A stretch of 47,863 nt of DNA from Sedimentisphaerales bacterium (GTDB lineage Bacteria; Planctomycetota; Phycisphaerae; Sedimentisphaerales; SG8-4): contig JAFGJR010000295.1 in NCBI GenBank assembly GCA_016928975.1, forward strand, positions 1 through 47,863. The letters run 5' to 3'. The notes under the pieces were generated by a model. That model was not told where the DNA came from. It did no database searches and saw nothing but the letters and a program-made list of their open reading frames with translations. A program made the translations under genes and the position numbers. Every line of letters starts with the position of its first letter. Positions within the stretch are counted from its first letter, which is position 1. Positions 26,977 to 34,888 of the stretch are shown here, piece after piece.

Positions 26977-27505
26977 GGTTCAATCCTCCCTGCACAAGAA
27001 CCATGTTGTCTCGGGTGTGTTGCTCGTCCACGCGACGGGGCGACCGGGACAACACTTTTTGCGACCCTTCTGCAAGCAACGTTGGCTGGGCGGCATAGCC
27101 GCCTACGAACAGACCGACGTCCCTCTCCACCAGCCCCCACCCCAGAGAGTGTCGCTCGCGCGAGTGAATCCCGGTGTCTTGACTCTCGAGTGTATCGCCT
27201 ACAATATCACCCTGCCTTCGACGTGCGTCAAGCTCAAATAGCTGGAAAACTCCAGTTCCCCTGACCGTCTGGCAATGACTGGCTGACGCCGGACACAGAA
27301 GAAAGCCCGCACGACGCCGGCACTGACGGCCCCGGCCTGCAATAATCTCTCGTCCGGCCCGGCGTGCGTTCCAGTGTGCGCACGCCGGTCGTTTGGCAGA
27401 ACAAGCACGCCGTTGCTTGGTTACACAACCTTCCCACGATGGCGCACCATCGCAAGGATCAAAGACCACGGTTGGCAAGAAACAACGCCGCTCGACGAGC
27501 TCTCG
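26977..27505. other. Intergenic region upstream of heptad protein A
   Basis: I see no gene here. On the minus strand a possible promoter lies at 27203-27231. A GTGTTG ... CAACAC inverted repeat sits close to the start of the heptad protein A gene (near 27018-27056). Confidence 0.45.
27203..27231 (-). promoter_or_regulatory. Possible promoter for heptad protein A
   Basis: On the minus strand TTGACG (27231-27226) and GATATT (27208-27203) are separated by 17 bases. The match is moderate. Confidence 0.35.
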
Positions 27506-28222
27506 CTACAGGATGCCACGTCTCCGCAGCGTCCCCAGCAGAATGGTGCCCAGGCCAGCCAGAAGGAGTGCTCCGGGAGCGGGAATAACTGGGCCAGTCA
27601 CTTCCACTGTCGCGCGCAACTGCTCCGTCGTGTTCGGACCTGCCTCCCCGACGAAGAGCCACAAACCGGACCCGATCATCGTCTCCGGAAAAGCCACCGT
27701 CAGGGAGCCGTTGTCACCGAGAGTCACCCAACCGTCGCTGGTATCGACCGCCAGGGAGGCCGGCGGCACGCTGAAGTCGGCATCAAGAACGTCAAGTGTT
27801 GCCGTCGCCAGATCGATAGAGCCGCCAGCGTCCAGACCGAACAGGCTGCCCGGGTGAAGCGCGGTCGGCTGATAGGTAGACGTACCTGGATTGCGAATCG
27901 AGCCGGGCGTGACCGTTGCTGTCGCTGAGAGGGGATGCACCTGGTCGCCGGTCGTGGCCAGATTTCCGTCCGCATCCAGCAGAATGAGATCGAGGTCGAA
28001 GCCGGAGAAGACGCCGTCCGACCCGCCAAGGGCGCCTCCATCCGTGACGGTGACGCCGGTCACCGAAACCAGGCCAAGGCCGCCGAGATCACCCCGGAAC
28101 ACTCTGGTCTGGTCGACATAACCTGTCTGCGACATGGTGACCGAAGCGGCGTGGACCTGTGCGGCCAGCACGAATGTCAAAGCGGCCGCGACAACAATGG
28201 GGAATGCTCTTTTTCTCCACAT
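27506..28222 (-). CDS. PEP-CTERM-type secreted protein
   Basis: The 238-residue product has a signal peptide (KRAFPIVVAAALTFVLAAQVHA). The C-terminus is a variant PEP-CTERM sorting signal: IPAPGA, then LLLAGLGTILLGTL, then RRRG. Such proteins are processed by exosortase/archaeosortase-type enzymes and linked to exopolysaccharide or envelope assembly. The middle (DGVFSGFDLDLILLDADGNL) is beta-rich with acidic calcium-like loops. The ATG at 28222 follows AAGGAGGT, a very strong RBS. It lies between the two repeat-protein modules. Confidence 0.85.
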   Translation of the reverse strand: MWRKRAFPIVVAAALTFVLAAQVHAASVTMSQTGYVDQTRVFRGDLGGLGLVSVTGVTVTDGGALGGSDGVFSGFDLDLILLDADGNLATTGDQVHPLSATATVTPGSIRNPGTSTYQPTALHPGSLFGLDAGGSIDLATATLDVLDADFSVPPASLAVDTSDGWVTLGDNGSLTVAFPETMIGSGLWLFVGEAGPNTTEQLRATVEVTGPVIPAPGALLLAGLGTILLGTLRRRGIL

Positions 28223-28471
28223 AAAGTACCTCCTTGCCCCAGCTTCTCCAGAATCGAGAAGCGCCCATGATATCCCCTCACTCGCGAGAACCGCACCGTC
28301 CACAAAGACCGCGCGGTATCAACCTCTCTTCTCGCGAGTGGAAAACCGTCCATGTTGGCTAAGAATCATGAAGCAAGCACGTTCGTAAGGCAGGTCTGCC
28401 CGCCGCCACCTCCCGCGGGCGTCCATCCTACTCTTCATCGGCCCCCTTACAGTCACTCTTGCTTATTTTCC

Positions 28472-28499
28472 AATGTAGTACCGCGACAGTGCCTGTCAA
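28472..28499 (-). promoter_or_regulatory. Promoter for the PEP-CTERM gene
   Basis: On the minus strand TTGACA (28499-28494) is followed after 16 bases by TACATT (28477-28472). The leader of about 250 nt carries the 28279/28329 inverted repeat. Confidence 0.5.
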
Positions 28500-28703
28500 G
28501 TGCGAAAAACCTCGACCAAATCATCTTTGTGCAGCCACATCCTGCAAGAAGATGCTCCCGGCCCAGCGAGGCCATTGCCCCTTGGGACCAGAGAAGGGGA
28601 GTCGTGCGAGGTTTCTGGAGCCCACGGGATTCAGTCGCACACAGACTCGTTGGTTCATCCGGTTCGTAGCGCAGACTGCCCGTGATGAATGTGCCGCAAG
28701 AGC

Positions 28704-28759
28704 GGGAGCCCCGGCATCGCCGGCCCGTCTGATTGCAGGCCAGAGGTGCCAGGGCTCCC
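28704..28759 (-). terminator. Hairpin downstream of QNWNL protein A
   Basis: GGGAGCCC (28704-28711) and GGGCTCCC (28752-28759) form an eight-base stem with an inner CCGG-CATCG-CCGG hairpin, 25 bases after the stop codon of the upstream minus-strand gene. It lacks a clear U-tract, so it may be a processing site or a repeat remnant rather than a strict terminator. Confidence 0.4.
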
Positions 28760-28783
28760 GGAACCTTCCCATGCGCGTGCGTC

Positions 28784-29431
28784 CTACTCCAGAGGAGGAT
28801 TCGCCGTTTGTAGCTGCTGGATCGTCGCGGTCATATCCGTGTGCAGCTCACCCGATGCCTGGGCGGCGCCATCGAGCTCGGAGTACTGGCCGCCAAGGAT
28901 CAGGGACAGTTGCAGGCCGCCGGCGCAGGTGTTGGCCGCTGCTTGCCCCATGCCGAAGGCAGCGATATTCAGGCCATCGACGTTGCCCGTGGAGCCTTCG
29001 CCCTTGGTCATGTCCTCCCTGCCGATCACGCTGACCCCTTGATACTGCCCCACGGGCCCGTTCAGATCGCCCACAGTCTGAGCCTGCCCCGGGCCGTACG
29101 CCCCCCACGATGCTCCCAGAATGTGCAGATCCTGATCGAGGGTGACCAAGGCACCGCGGGTCCCGATTGATCCATCCTGGTACAAGGCGGCGCCAATGCC
29201 CTGTCCAGCCGTGGCAGTAGGATCGCCGGACAAATCCGGGTTGATCCCTATGCCCTGAACACTCAGTGTCCCGATCCCCTGGATCGTACTGACGTCAGTC
29301 TGCCCCCCCGAAAAGCTCATCGAATCCTGCAGTCGGAGATTCCAGTTCTGGTACTGCGCCTCGATCTGCCCGAGCGCATGGGAACCGACCAATAACACGA
29401 TGACTACTGAAACTGCCATTCCCCTTTTCAT
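28784..29431 (-). CDS. Secreted 'QNWNL' protein, paralogue A
   Basis: The 215-residue product has a signal peptide (KRGMAVSVVIVLLVGSHALGQ). The mature part starts EAQYQNWNLRLQDSMSFSGG, then STIQGIGTLSVQGIGINPD (~47-65) and DPTATAGQGIGAALYQ. It ends in a Gln/Thr-rich tail. It is clearly paralogous to the protein at 31094. Gly, Gln, Asn and Ser are abundant, as in amyloid- or matrix-type proteins, but I do not recognise a family. The ORF is open further upstream; the ATG at 29431 follows GGAAAGGAG and opens the signal peptide. It has few Cys (one in NTCAGG). Confidence 0.85.
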   Translation of the reverse strand: MKRGMAVSVVIVLLVGSHALGQIEAQYQNWNLRLQDSMSFSGGQTDVSTIQGIGTLSVQGIGINPDLSGDPTATAGQGIGAALYQDGSIGTRGALVTLDQDLHILGASWGAYGPGQAQTVGDLNGPVGQYQGVSVIGREDMTKGEGSTGNVDGLNIAAFGMGQAAANTCAGGLQLSLILGGQYSELDGAAQASGELHTDMTATIQQLQTANPPLE

Positions 29432-30031
29432 GACGAGACTCCTTTCCGTTCTGCGTTTCTGCTTCACGCTTGCGACGGATCCCCGACACCGTGTCGGTGA
29501 CCACCGTATGTCCGCGGCCCGACTCTCCGAGACAGCATCCTCACTTGCTCTCTCTGCGTCTGGGCCGCTGGTCCTCTCTGCCGCCGTGTCACCTCCTTTC
29601 TCCCCGGACGGAGAAAACGTGTCTCGCACAGGATGGGCATGCGATGCTTCCCAGGGCGCAGACTCGCGCCGTCCGCCTGAGCCGGCTTTCACCGCCGGCG
29701 GTGACATCGACGAACACGACTACGAGGCTGTGCGCGCAGTCTCAGCGCCCGAATTCGCAAGTGCTTGAAGTGTTCCCCGCACCCGCGACGAGCTACAAGC
29801 CGCTCCAACCGTGTGAATGACGCGTTGTCACCCTATGAATGCAAGTGGCTCGCCATCCCTGGCGACGGGCGACAACATCCTCCGATTTCCCTGCTCCCTT
29901 AGAATCAACGCCTCAATCTCCGGCGACGCGCATCGACGTCCGTGACACGCGCCTGCAACTCCTATTCCGGCGCGAATCGTAAACGCAACAGTTGGCGACG
30001 GTCAAGAGAAATCCACCCGAGAGCGATGACA
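29432..30031. other. Intergenic region between heptad protein B and QNWNL A
   Basis: No gene is evident. On the minus strand, about 160 bases before the QNWNL A start, there is AGAAAGGAGGTGA (29601-29589), a 13-base perfect complement of a typical 16S rRNA 3' end. It is preceded by a TTTCTCC/GGAGAAA hairpin. A CCGACAC-CG-TGTCGG-type hairpin lies near 29486-29501. Confidence 0.5.
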
Positions 30032-30946
30032 TCATTTCTGAGGACATGCACTCATCACCAGGAAGGTCTGGTCGATTCCGTCCGCATCTGCGAGTTGTGG
30101 GCCGTACAGTCGGGTGGGACATAGAGCCGTCGCGACGGGACAGGGCGCCGCCGCGTGTGACAAGAGTGTACCGGTCATGAGGCAACCCGCCGCCATGCGC
30201 GGGCACTGGGTCGACACTGGCGGACAGAGGGTCGACAACGTGGGACACGTGGTCGAAGCCACGGGGCACCGCGTCTGGGCCGCAGGGCAACTCGTTATGC
30301 TCGACGGGCATTGTGTCGCGGCCGACGGACAGGCCGTCCGTATCACAGGACACGCGGTCACAGCCATGGGGCACCGCGTCGGGGTCGCAGGGCACCGCGT
30401 CAAAGCCGTCGGGCACTTCGTCTCGACGACTGGCGGGCACTTCGTATCTATCGCCGGGCACCTCGTCTCTTCCTCCGGGCACTTCGTCTCCACGGCCGGG
30501 CACTCGGTCTCCACGGCCGGGCACTCGGTCTCCTTCACCGGGCACTGCGTCGCCTCCACAGGACACTGCGTCTCCAGCAGGGGGGGGCACTTCGTGACGT
30601 TCACGGGGCACTGCGTCGGGGCCATGGGACACTCCGTCGGTGTCGCCGGACAGACCGTCCGAACCATCGGACATACAGTCGCGCTCATGGGGCAGTGCGT
30701 AGCGTCGGCAGGACACTGAGTACCCATGACCGGACACTGCGTCGGCGTCGCCGGGCAGGCCGTCCGAACCACCGGACATACGGTCACGCTCAGAGGGCAC
30801 TTCGTTTCCACCGCCGGGCAGCACGTCGGCATAGCGGGTGACATCGTGATCTGTCCCTGAGCAGCGCTCGCACACAACCAACACAGAACCAGACTCGTCA
30901 GTCCCGCCGGGAGGAACCATCTCGCTCTCTTCTCTTCGAATCTCAC
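30032..30946 (-). CDS. Secreted Cys-Pro-Thr heptad-repeat protein (copy B)
   Basis: The 304-residue product starts at GTG with a near-perfect GGAGGTGA RBS. A signal peptide (WFLPAGLTSLVLCWLCASAAQG) is followed from ~residue 42 by about 30 C-P-x-x-x-T-x heptads, with two eight-residue units (CPPLLETQ, CPPVVETK). Units include CPATPTQ, CPVEATQ, CPAVETE and CPEEETR. The repeat decays into MAAGCLMTGTLLSH and a non-repetitive tail ending SACPQK. It shares the motif CPV-x-x-TA-CPAT(V)PTQ with copy A. Long open frames in other phases result from the 21-bp periodicity. A covalently cross-linked envelope or fibre component is inference. Confidence 0.85.
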   Translation of the reverse strand: MRFEEKRARWFLPAGLTSLVLCWLCASAAQGQITMSPAMPTCCPAVETKCPLSVTVCPVVRTACPATPTQCPVMGTQCPADATHCPMSATVCPMVRTVCPATPTECPMAPTQCPVNVTKCPPLLETQCPVEATQCPVKETECPAVETECPAVETKCPEEETRCPAIDTKCPPVVETKCPTALTRCPATPTRCPMAVTACPVIRTACPSAATQCPSSITSCPAAQTRCPVASTTCPTLSTLCPPVSTQCPRMAAGCLMTGTLLSHAAAPCPVATALCPTRLYGPQLADADGIDQTFLVMSACPQK

Positions 30947-31017
30947 AAGTCACCTCCATTGTAGAAAGGACACTGTCTCGGAATGTCCACACGGATCATC
31001 CTGAACCCAACAAGAGG

Positions 31018-31069
31018 GAGCCCTGAAGCTCCCGGCACGTTGCCGTGCAGACGGGTCGCTTCAGGGCTC
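31018..31069. terminator. Strong hairpin between QNWNL B and heptad B genes
   Basis: GAGCCCTGAAGC (31018-31029) pairs perfectly with GCTTCAGGGCTC (31058-31069), enclosing a smaller CGGCA-TGCCG hairpin. It is followed by TTTTCC on the plus strand, and it sits 25 bases after the QNWNL B stop on the minus strand. It may attenuate the downstream heptad gene or set relative expression of the pair. Confidence 0.6.
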
Positions 31070-31093
31070 TTTTCCTCATTTGGTCCCGGAGAA

Positions 31094-31726
31094 TTACGGC
31101 TCAGGGGTGTTGGCAGACTGAACCTGGACAACACTGGCGGTCATCGTGGTCGCCACGGTCGCAACGGCCTGGGCCGCGCCCTCGATGCAAGAGGCCTGCC
31201 CGCCGAGAATCAGCGACAGTCCGCAGCCTTGGGCGCAGTTGTTCTCAAACGTCTGACCCATGCCGAAGCCAGCCAGATTCAGGCCTTCGGCCACGGCATT
31301 GGAGCCCATACCCTTTGTGAGGGTCTGGGAGCCGGTCAGAGCAGCGCTCTGCGTCTGCATGGCCGGACCGGCCAGGTCGCCGATCGCCTGCTGCTGTCCG
31401 TTCAGAGTGCCGCCCGTGACGAGCAGGTTCTGCACGAGACCGACGTTGGCACCACTGGTCTCGGCTGCGCCCGTCTGGAACAGAGCGGCGGCGACGCCCT
31501 CACCAGCCGTCACAGTCGGATCCCCGCCCATGTCGGGGTTGATCCCCATGGACTGGATGTTCAGTGTCCCGATCCCTTGGATCGTCTCGGCCGAGCTCGG
31601 GCCACCATACAAGGTGATGTTATCGGTCAGACCGAGGTTCCAGTTCTGGCCCTCGGTGATCTGTCCGATCGCGCTGGAACCGGCCACCAGGACGGCTACC
31701 ACTGCTACTGCAATTACCTTCTTCAT
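31094..31726 (-). CDS. Secreted 'QNWNL' protein, paralogue B
   Basis: The 210-residue product begins KKVIAVAVVAVLVAGSSAIGQ (signal peptide). The mature part carries GQNWNLGLTDNITLYGG, ETIQGIGTLNIQSMGINPD (~48-66) and VTAGEGVAAALFQ, and ends VQSANTPEP. It aligns along its length with the protein at 28784. A central NNCAQGCGLSL motif gives two Cys close together. GGAAAGGAG precedes the start. It is followed on the same strand by heptad protein B, so the two form a likely module. No known family is recognised. Confidence 0.85.
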   Translation of the reverse strand: MKKVIAVAVVAVLVAGSSAIGQITEGQNWNLGLTDNITLYGGPSSAETIQGIGTLNIQSMGINPDMGGDPTVTAGEGVAAALFQTGAAETSGANVGLVQNLLVTGGTLNGQQQAIGDLAGPAMQTQSAALTGSQTLTKGMGSNAVAEGLNLAGFGMGQTFENNCAQGCGLSLILGGQASCIEGAAQAVATVATTMTASVVQVQSANTPEP

Positions 31727-31989
31727 TGTGATACTCCTTTCCGTTTCTGTCTGTTACCGACTATCTATACCTTCTACGCTCGCATTGGGTCGCCGAGCAC
31801 GCGTCGGCGCACCCTGACACCACATGGTGAGACTTCTCTCGGGGCAGTACACCCCTCCCTATGCAGTTCTCACCTGCCTATGCTCTCCACCCCGATGCCA
31901 CCTCCTTTCTCCCCGCGAGGCAACTGATTCCGCTCGCGTCGAATGACCGTACAAGAACCGCTCTGGCGCGGGTCATTTTCTCGATGCGG

Positions 31990-32215
31990 TGGGCCCAGTT
32001 TGGGCCCTGGTCCCTGTCACAACAAGAGTGTATGAGTCCGTATATCCCAAGGTGTCCGGTTCTGTTGCAGCGGACCGGCAGGGTGTGAGAATCCTGCCGG
32101 GAGCACCAGCGCGGCTCCCGGCGCAGCCCCGCAGCCGCAGCAATGCTCGAAGCTTGCCGCAGGTGCGGTTTGCGTATGGCTGATTGCCCGTGAGGTCGGC
32201 CCCACCGGCAAATAG
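31990..32215. other. Cluster of stem-loops, possible structured RNA
   Basis: Five inverted repeats follow one another: GGGCCC-AGTTT-GGGCCC (~31991-32007), GTCCG...CGGAC (~32054-32075), GGCAGG...CCTGCC (~32077-32098), CCGGGAGC...GCTCCCGG (~32098-32122), and a CGGC/GCCG-rich one beyond. The segment GGTGTGAGAATCC followed by GCAGCCCCGC recalls the core of cobalamin riboswitches, but conserved positions are missing and no vitamin B12 gene is adjacent. Structured leader or repeat remnant is equally possible. Confidence 0.3.
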
Positions 32216-32699
32216 GAGTGAATGCAATCCTAGCACCCGACACGAGGGCGTCGGGCCTCGATGTCCTGATCGAGAACAATTCCATTTCCGTTTAGCACGC
32301 TCACGGGCCCGTAGCCAGCACGTCCCGTCGTGCGCAGACCCTCTGCGCGCCCGGATACGCATGAAGCGCTCACGACGAACCCCGCACCGGTGGGCAAGAG
32401 AAGTGTCACCGACCGACAGGAAGGTGCAATGTCACCTTAGCCAGCGCGACGGCCTCGCGCAGATGACGATAGCAACAGCATCCTTGGGTCTTGTGCTCCC
32501 TTAGATTCCCACTCCTTAACGTCCTGCGACGTGCATCGCAGCAACTTCCCGGAGGTCCGCAAGGTCATTCCCGGCAACCGCCGGCCGCCAAAAGATATGG
32601 TAGCAGCCCTATGATTGCCACCCGCACACTTGAGAAAAACCCGAAAGAGCCAACCGAATTCTTACGATGCACACCTGCAAAATCCTATTCCGGCGGGCA

Positions 32700-32729
32700 T
32701 CCTACACGAAGGCCCCGGCAGGTGTCAAG
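32700..32729 (-). promoter_or_regulatory. Possible promoter reading toward QNWNL B
   Basis: On the minus strand TTGACA (32729-32724) is followed after 18 bases by TAGGAT (32705-32700). If used, the transcript would carry the structured region as a ~1 kb leader. Confidence 0.4.
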
Positions 32730-33095
32730 AGAATTTTTGGGTCGGCGTGACTTTTTTTTCCGTAAGTGGACTCATTGAATCCCCATAGGGAAGCGATACG
32801 CCGTGTTTCATCCCTCAGCGCGGCGCCTTCTAACTGCTGTCACCAACCCCGTTTACAGCCGGACAGTCATCGCACCAGAGAATGGTCTCAAAGCGAACGT
32901 CAGCGCAGGCAGCACCGCAACATTGTGGATGCGCCCAGGGGCGGGAAATGGCGCCACCGCGTTCGCCATATCTGTGGGGAAATGGACGGCAAGGGCTGCA
33001 AATGAACTCCCAACGGTCTTGCCAGCTTCCCACGACGCTCCGCTCTGCTATAATGAGGCAACGTTACAGCCTCATTGGATGCAAAGGTGGTCTGC

Positions 33096-33416
33096 ATGGA
33101 TAAGAAAGAGAACGTCGAGGTCGAGCCCTTCGAGACGGTGGAGCCCATCGGCAAGCGCGTCCTGATCCGAAAAGATGAGGACAAGAAAGAAACCAAAGGC
33201 GGCATCCGATTGCCTGACAATATCGAGATCCCGACCATCACCGGGCGCGTCGTTTCCATCTCTGCGGAGATCGAAACGATGCCCGAGATCCCGTTGCGCA
33301 AGTACGATAAGGTGCTGTTCAATCCCAAGGGGGCCATTCCCGTCGATTTCGAGGGCGATAACCGTCTCTTCGTGGTCGAAGTGGAGAACATCGTCGCGGT
33401 CTTCAGAAAAGCCTGA
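33096..33416 (+). CDS. GroES-like co-chaperonin
   Basis: The 106-residue product shows the GroES barrel: PIGKRVLIRKDEDKKETKGGIRLPDN (~15-40, including the mobile loop region), GRVVSISAEIE, and KYDKVLFNPKGAIPVDFEGDNRLFVVEVENIVAVF. No groEL is adjacent, so it is either an extra GroES or a stand-alone paralogue. An in-frame TTG (33075) exists, but AAAGGTGG supports the ATG at 33096. TATAAT at 33049-33054 with a weak -35 fits as promoter. Confidence 0.8.
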   Translation: MDKKENVEVEPFETVEPIGKRVLIRKDEDKKETKGGIRLPDNIEIPTITGRVVSISAEIETMPEIPLRKYDKVLFNPKGAIPVDFEGDNRLFVVEVENIVAVFRKA

Positions 33417-33437
33417 CAGGAGCAAGGCGAAGGATCC

Positions 33438-34790
33438 ATGGCTCGACGTCAACAACCGACGGCCCCACTCGCGACGACAAGGATGCCGCCCGGCGTGCCG
33501 TTCATCCTCACCAACGAGGCGGCCGAGCGCTTCGCGTTCTACGGGACGACCTCAATTCTCACAGTCTTCATGGCCAACTACCTGCTGGGCCGCGATGGAG
33601 CGCTGTCCGTCATGGGCGCCGAGCCGGCCAAGGAGTGGTTTCACTGGTTCACCGCCGCCGTCTATTTCATTCCCATCCTCGGCGCGATCCTCTCCGACGT
33701 CTGGCTCGGCAAATTCAAGACGATCCTGGGGTTCTCGCTGGTCTATTGCGTGGGATTCTTCATTCTGGCCTGGGATCACACTCGGCTCGGCCTGGCGGGC
33801 GGGCTGATCCTGATCGCCATCGGGTCGGGGATCATCAAGCCCTGCGTCTCTGCCAACGTGGGTGACCAGTTCGGACGGTCCAACAAGCACTTGATCGAGC
33901 GAGTGTATAGCTGGTTCTACTTCTCAATCAACGTCGGCGCGGCGGCTTCGATGTGGCTCTGTCCGATCCTGCTGGACAGGTACGGACCGACGGCGGGCTT
34001 CGGCGTCCCGGCGGTCTTCATGATCATCGCCACCGCCGCCTACTGGCTCGGCCGGCGAAAGCTCGTCGACGTCCCCCCGGCGGGAAAGATCGACTGGGCG
34101 CAGACGCTCGACCGGCAGCAGTGGATTACGCTGGCCAAGCTCTGCGTCATCTTCCTGTTCGTGTCGATGTTCTTCGCGCTGTACTACCAGTCCCAGTCCG
34201 CCTGGGTGTTGCAGGCGGAGAAGATGAATCTGCGATGGGCATGGATCACGTGGCTTCCGGCACAGATGCAAGCGGCCAACGCAGTCCTGATCCTGGTGAT
34301 GATCCCGGCGTTCTCGTACGGCGTGTATCCCGTCCTGAGCCGCATCGCAACGATGACGCCCCTGCGTAAGATGGCGACCGGCATGCTCGTCACCGCCGGC
34401 AGCTTCCTCGTCCCCGTCTGGATCGAGACGCAGATTCAACGCGGCGCACAGCCCTCTATTGGCTGGCAATTCCTCGCATATATCTTCCTGACCGCCGCCG
34501 AAGTCCTCGTTTCCATCCCGGCCATCGAGTTCGCTTACACGCAGGCACCGAAGAAGATGAAGTCGCTGATCCAGTCGATCAACCTTCTGTCCATCTCGCT
34601 TGGCAACATCATCGCGGCGGTCGTCAATCACGTGATCAAGAACGCTGACGGCACGAGCAAGCTGCCCGGCGCGAGCTACTACTGGTTCTTCGCCGGCGCG
34701 ATGCTCGTCACGGCGGTGCTGTTCATTCCCCTGGCACGCTGGTACACGCAGCGGGAATACATCCAGGACGAAGTCCGGGCCGGGGCGTGA
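33438..34790 (+). CDS. POT-family proton-coupled peptide transporter
   Basis: The 450-residue protein has about 12 membrane spans of the MFS fold. The POT signature E-x-x-E-R-F appears as NEAAERFAFYG (26-36). FYFSINVGAAAS and the AIGSGIIKPCVSANVGDQF block match the PTR2/POT family, which imports di- and tripeptides with protons. The gene lies 22 bases behind the GroES-like gene and ends in a strong terminator. It may recover peptides made by extracellular proteolysis. Confidence 0.9.
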   Translation: MARRQQPTAPLATTRMPPGVPFILTNEAAERFAFYGTTSILTVFMANYLLGRDGALSVMGAEPAKEWFHWFTAAVYFIPILGAILSDVWLGKFKTILGFSLVYCVGFFILAWDHTRLGLAGGLILIAIGSGIIKPCVSANVGDQFGRSNKHLIERVYSWFYFSINVGAAASMWLCPILLDRYGPTAGFGVPAVFMIIATAAYWLGRRKLVDVPPAGKIDWAQTLDRQQWITLAKLCVIFLFVSMFFALYYQSQSAWVLQAEKMNLRWAWITWLPAQMQAANAVLILVMIPAFSYGVYPVLSRIATMTPLRKMATGMLVTAGSFLVPVWIETQIQRGAQPSIGWQFLAYIFLTAAEVLVSIPAIEFAYTQAPKKMKSLIQSINLLSISLGNIIAAVVNHVIKNADGTSKLPGASYYWFFAGAMLVTAVLFIPLARWYTQREYIQDEVRAGA

Positions 34791-34803
34791 CGCGACTGCG
34801 CAT

Positions 34804-34836
34804 GGAGAAGGCCGGGTAGTGATCCCGGCCTTCTCC
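34804..34836 (+). terminator. Strong hairpin after the POT transporter gene
   Basis: GGAGAAGGCCGGG (34804-34816) and CCCGGCCTTCTCC (34824-34836) form a perfect 13-bp stem with a seven-base loop, 14 bases after the stop. No U-tract follows on either strand, but the stem strength and the convergent position relative to blaR1 suggest bidirectional termination. Confidence 0.75.
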
Positions 34837-34888
34837 TGTGACTGACCTATGTTGCAGCGCCCGCGCGATGCGACGAGCGGATGATCTG

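Larger units (their letters stand above)
28223..28783. other. Regulatory/intergenic region of the PEP-CTERM gene
   Basis: No gene is evident. It contains a minus-strand promoter (28472-28499), a 12-bp inverted repeat CACTCGCGAGAA (28279-28290) / TTCTCGCGAGTG (28329-28340), a GCTTCTC-GAGAAGC hairpin (~28243-28262), and a terminator-like hairpin behind the neighbouring gene (28704-28759). Confidence 0.55.
31727..33095. other. Long intergenic region with leader and structured sequence
   Basis: No convincing gene is present in 1.4 kb. It holds a dense series of hairpins (31990-32215), a minus-strand promoter (32700-32729), and the upstream region of the GroES-like gene with TATAAT at 33049-33054. 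About 180 bases before QNWNL B on the minus strand is AGAAAGGAGGTGG (31910-31899), similar to the one at 29589. Confidence 0.5.

Noticed and set aside
29913..30992. 359-codon minus-strand frame overlapping heptad protein B
   Set aside because: Open only because of the 21-bp period; it lacks a signal peptide and RBS, while the GTG frame at 30946 has both.
32070..32110. GGGTGTGAGAATCC...GGGAGCACCA resembling a tRNA 3' end
   Set aside because: The T-loop is too long and no matching 5' acceptor strand exists; kept only as part of the stem-loop cluster.
31878..32285. 135-codon minus-strand frame in the intergenic region
   Set aside because: Composition is Arg/Cys-rich with no motif or RBS, and it coincides with the stem-loop cluster.
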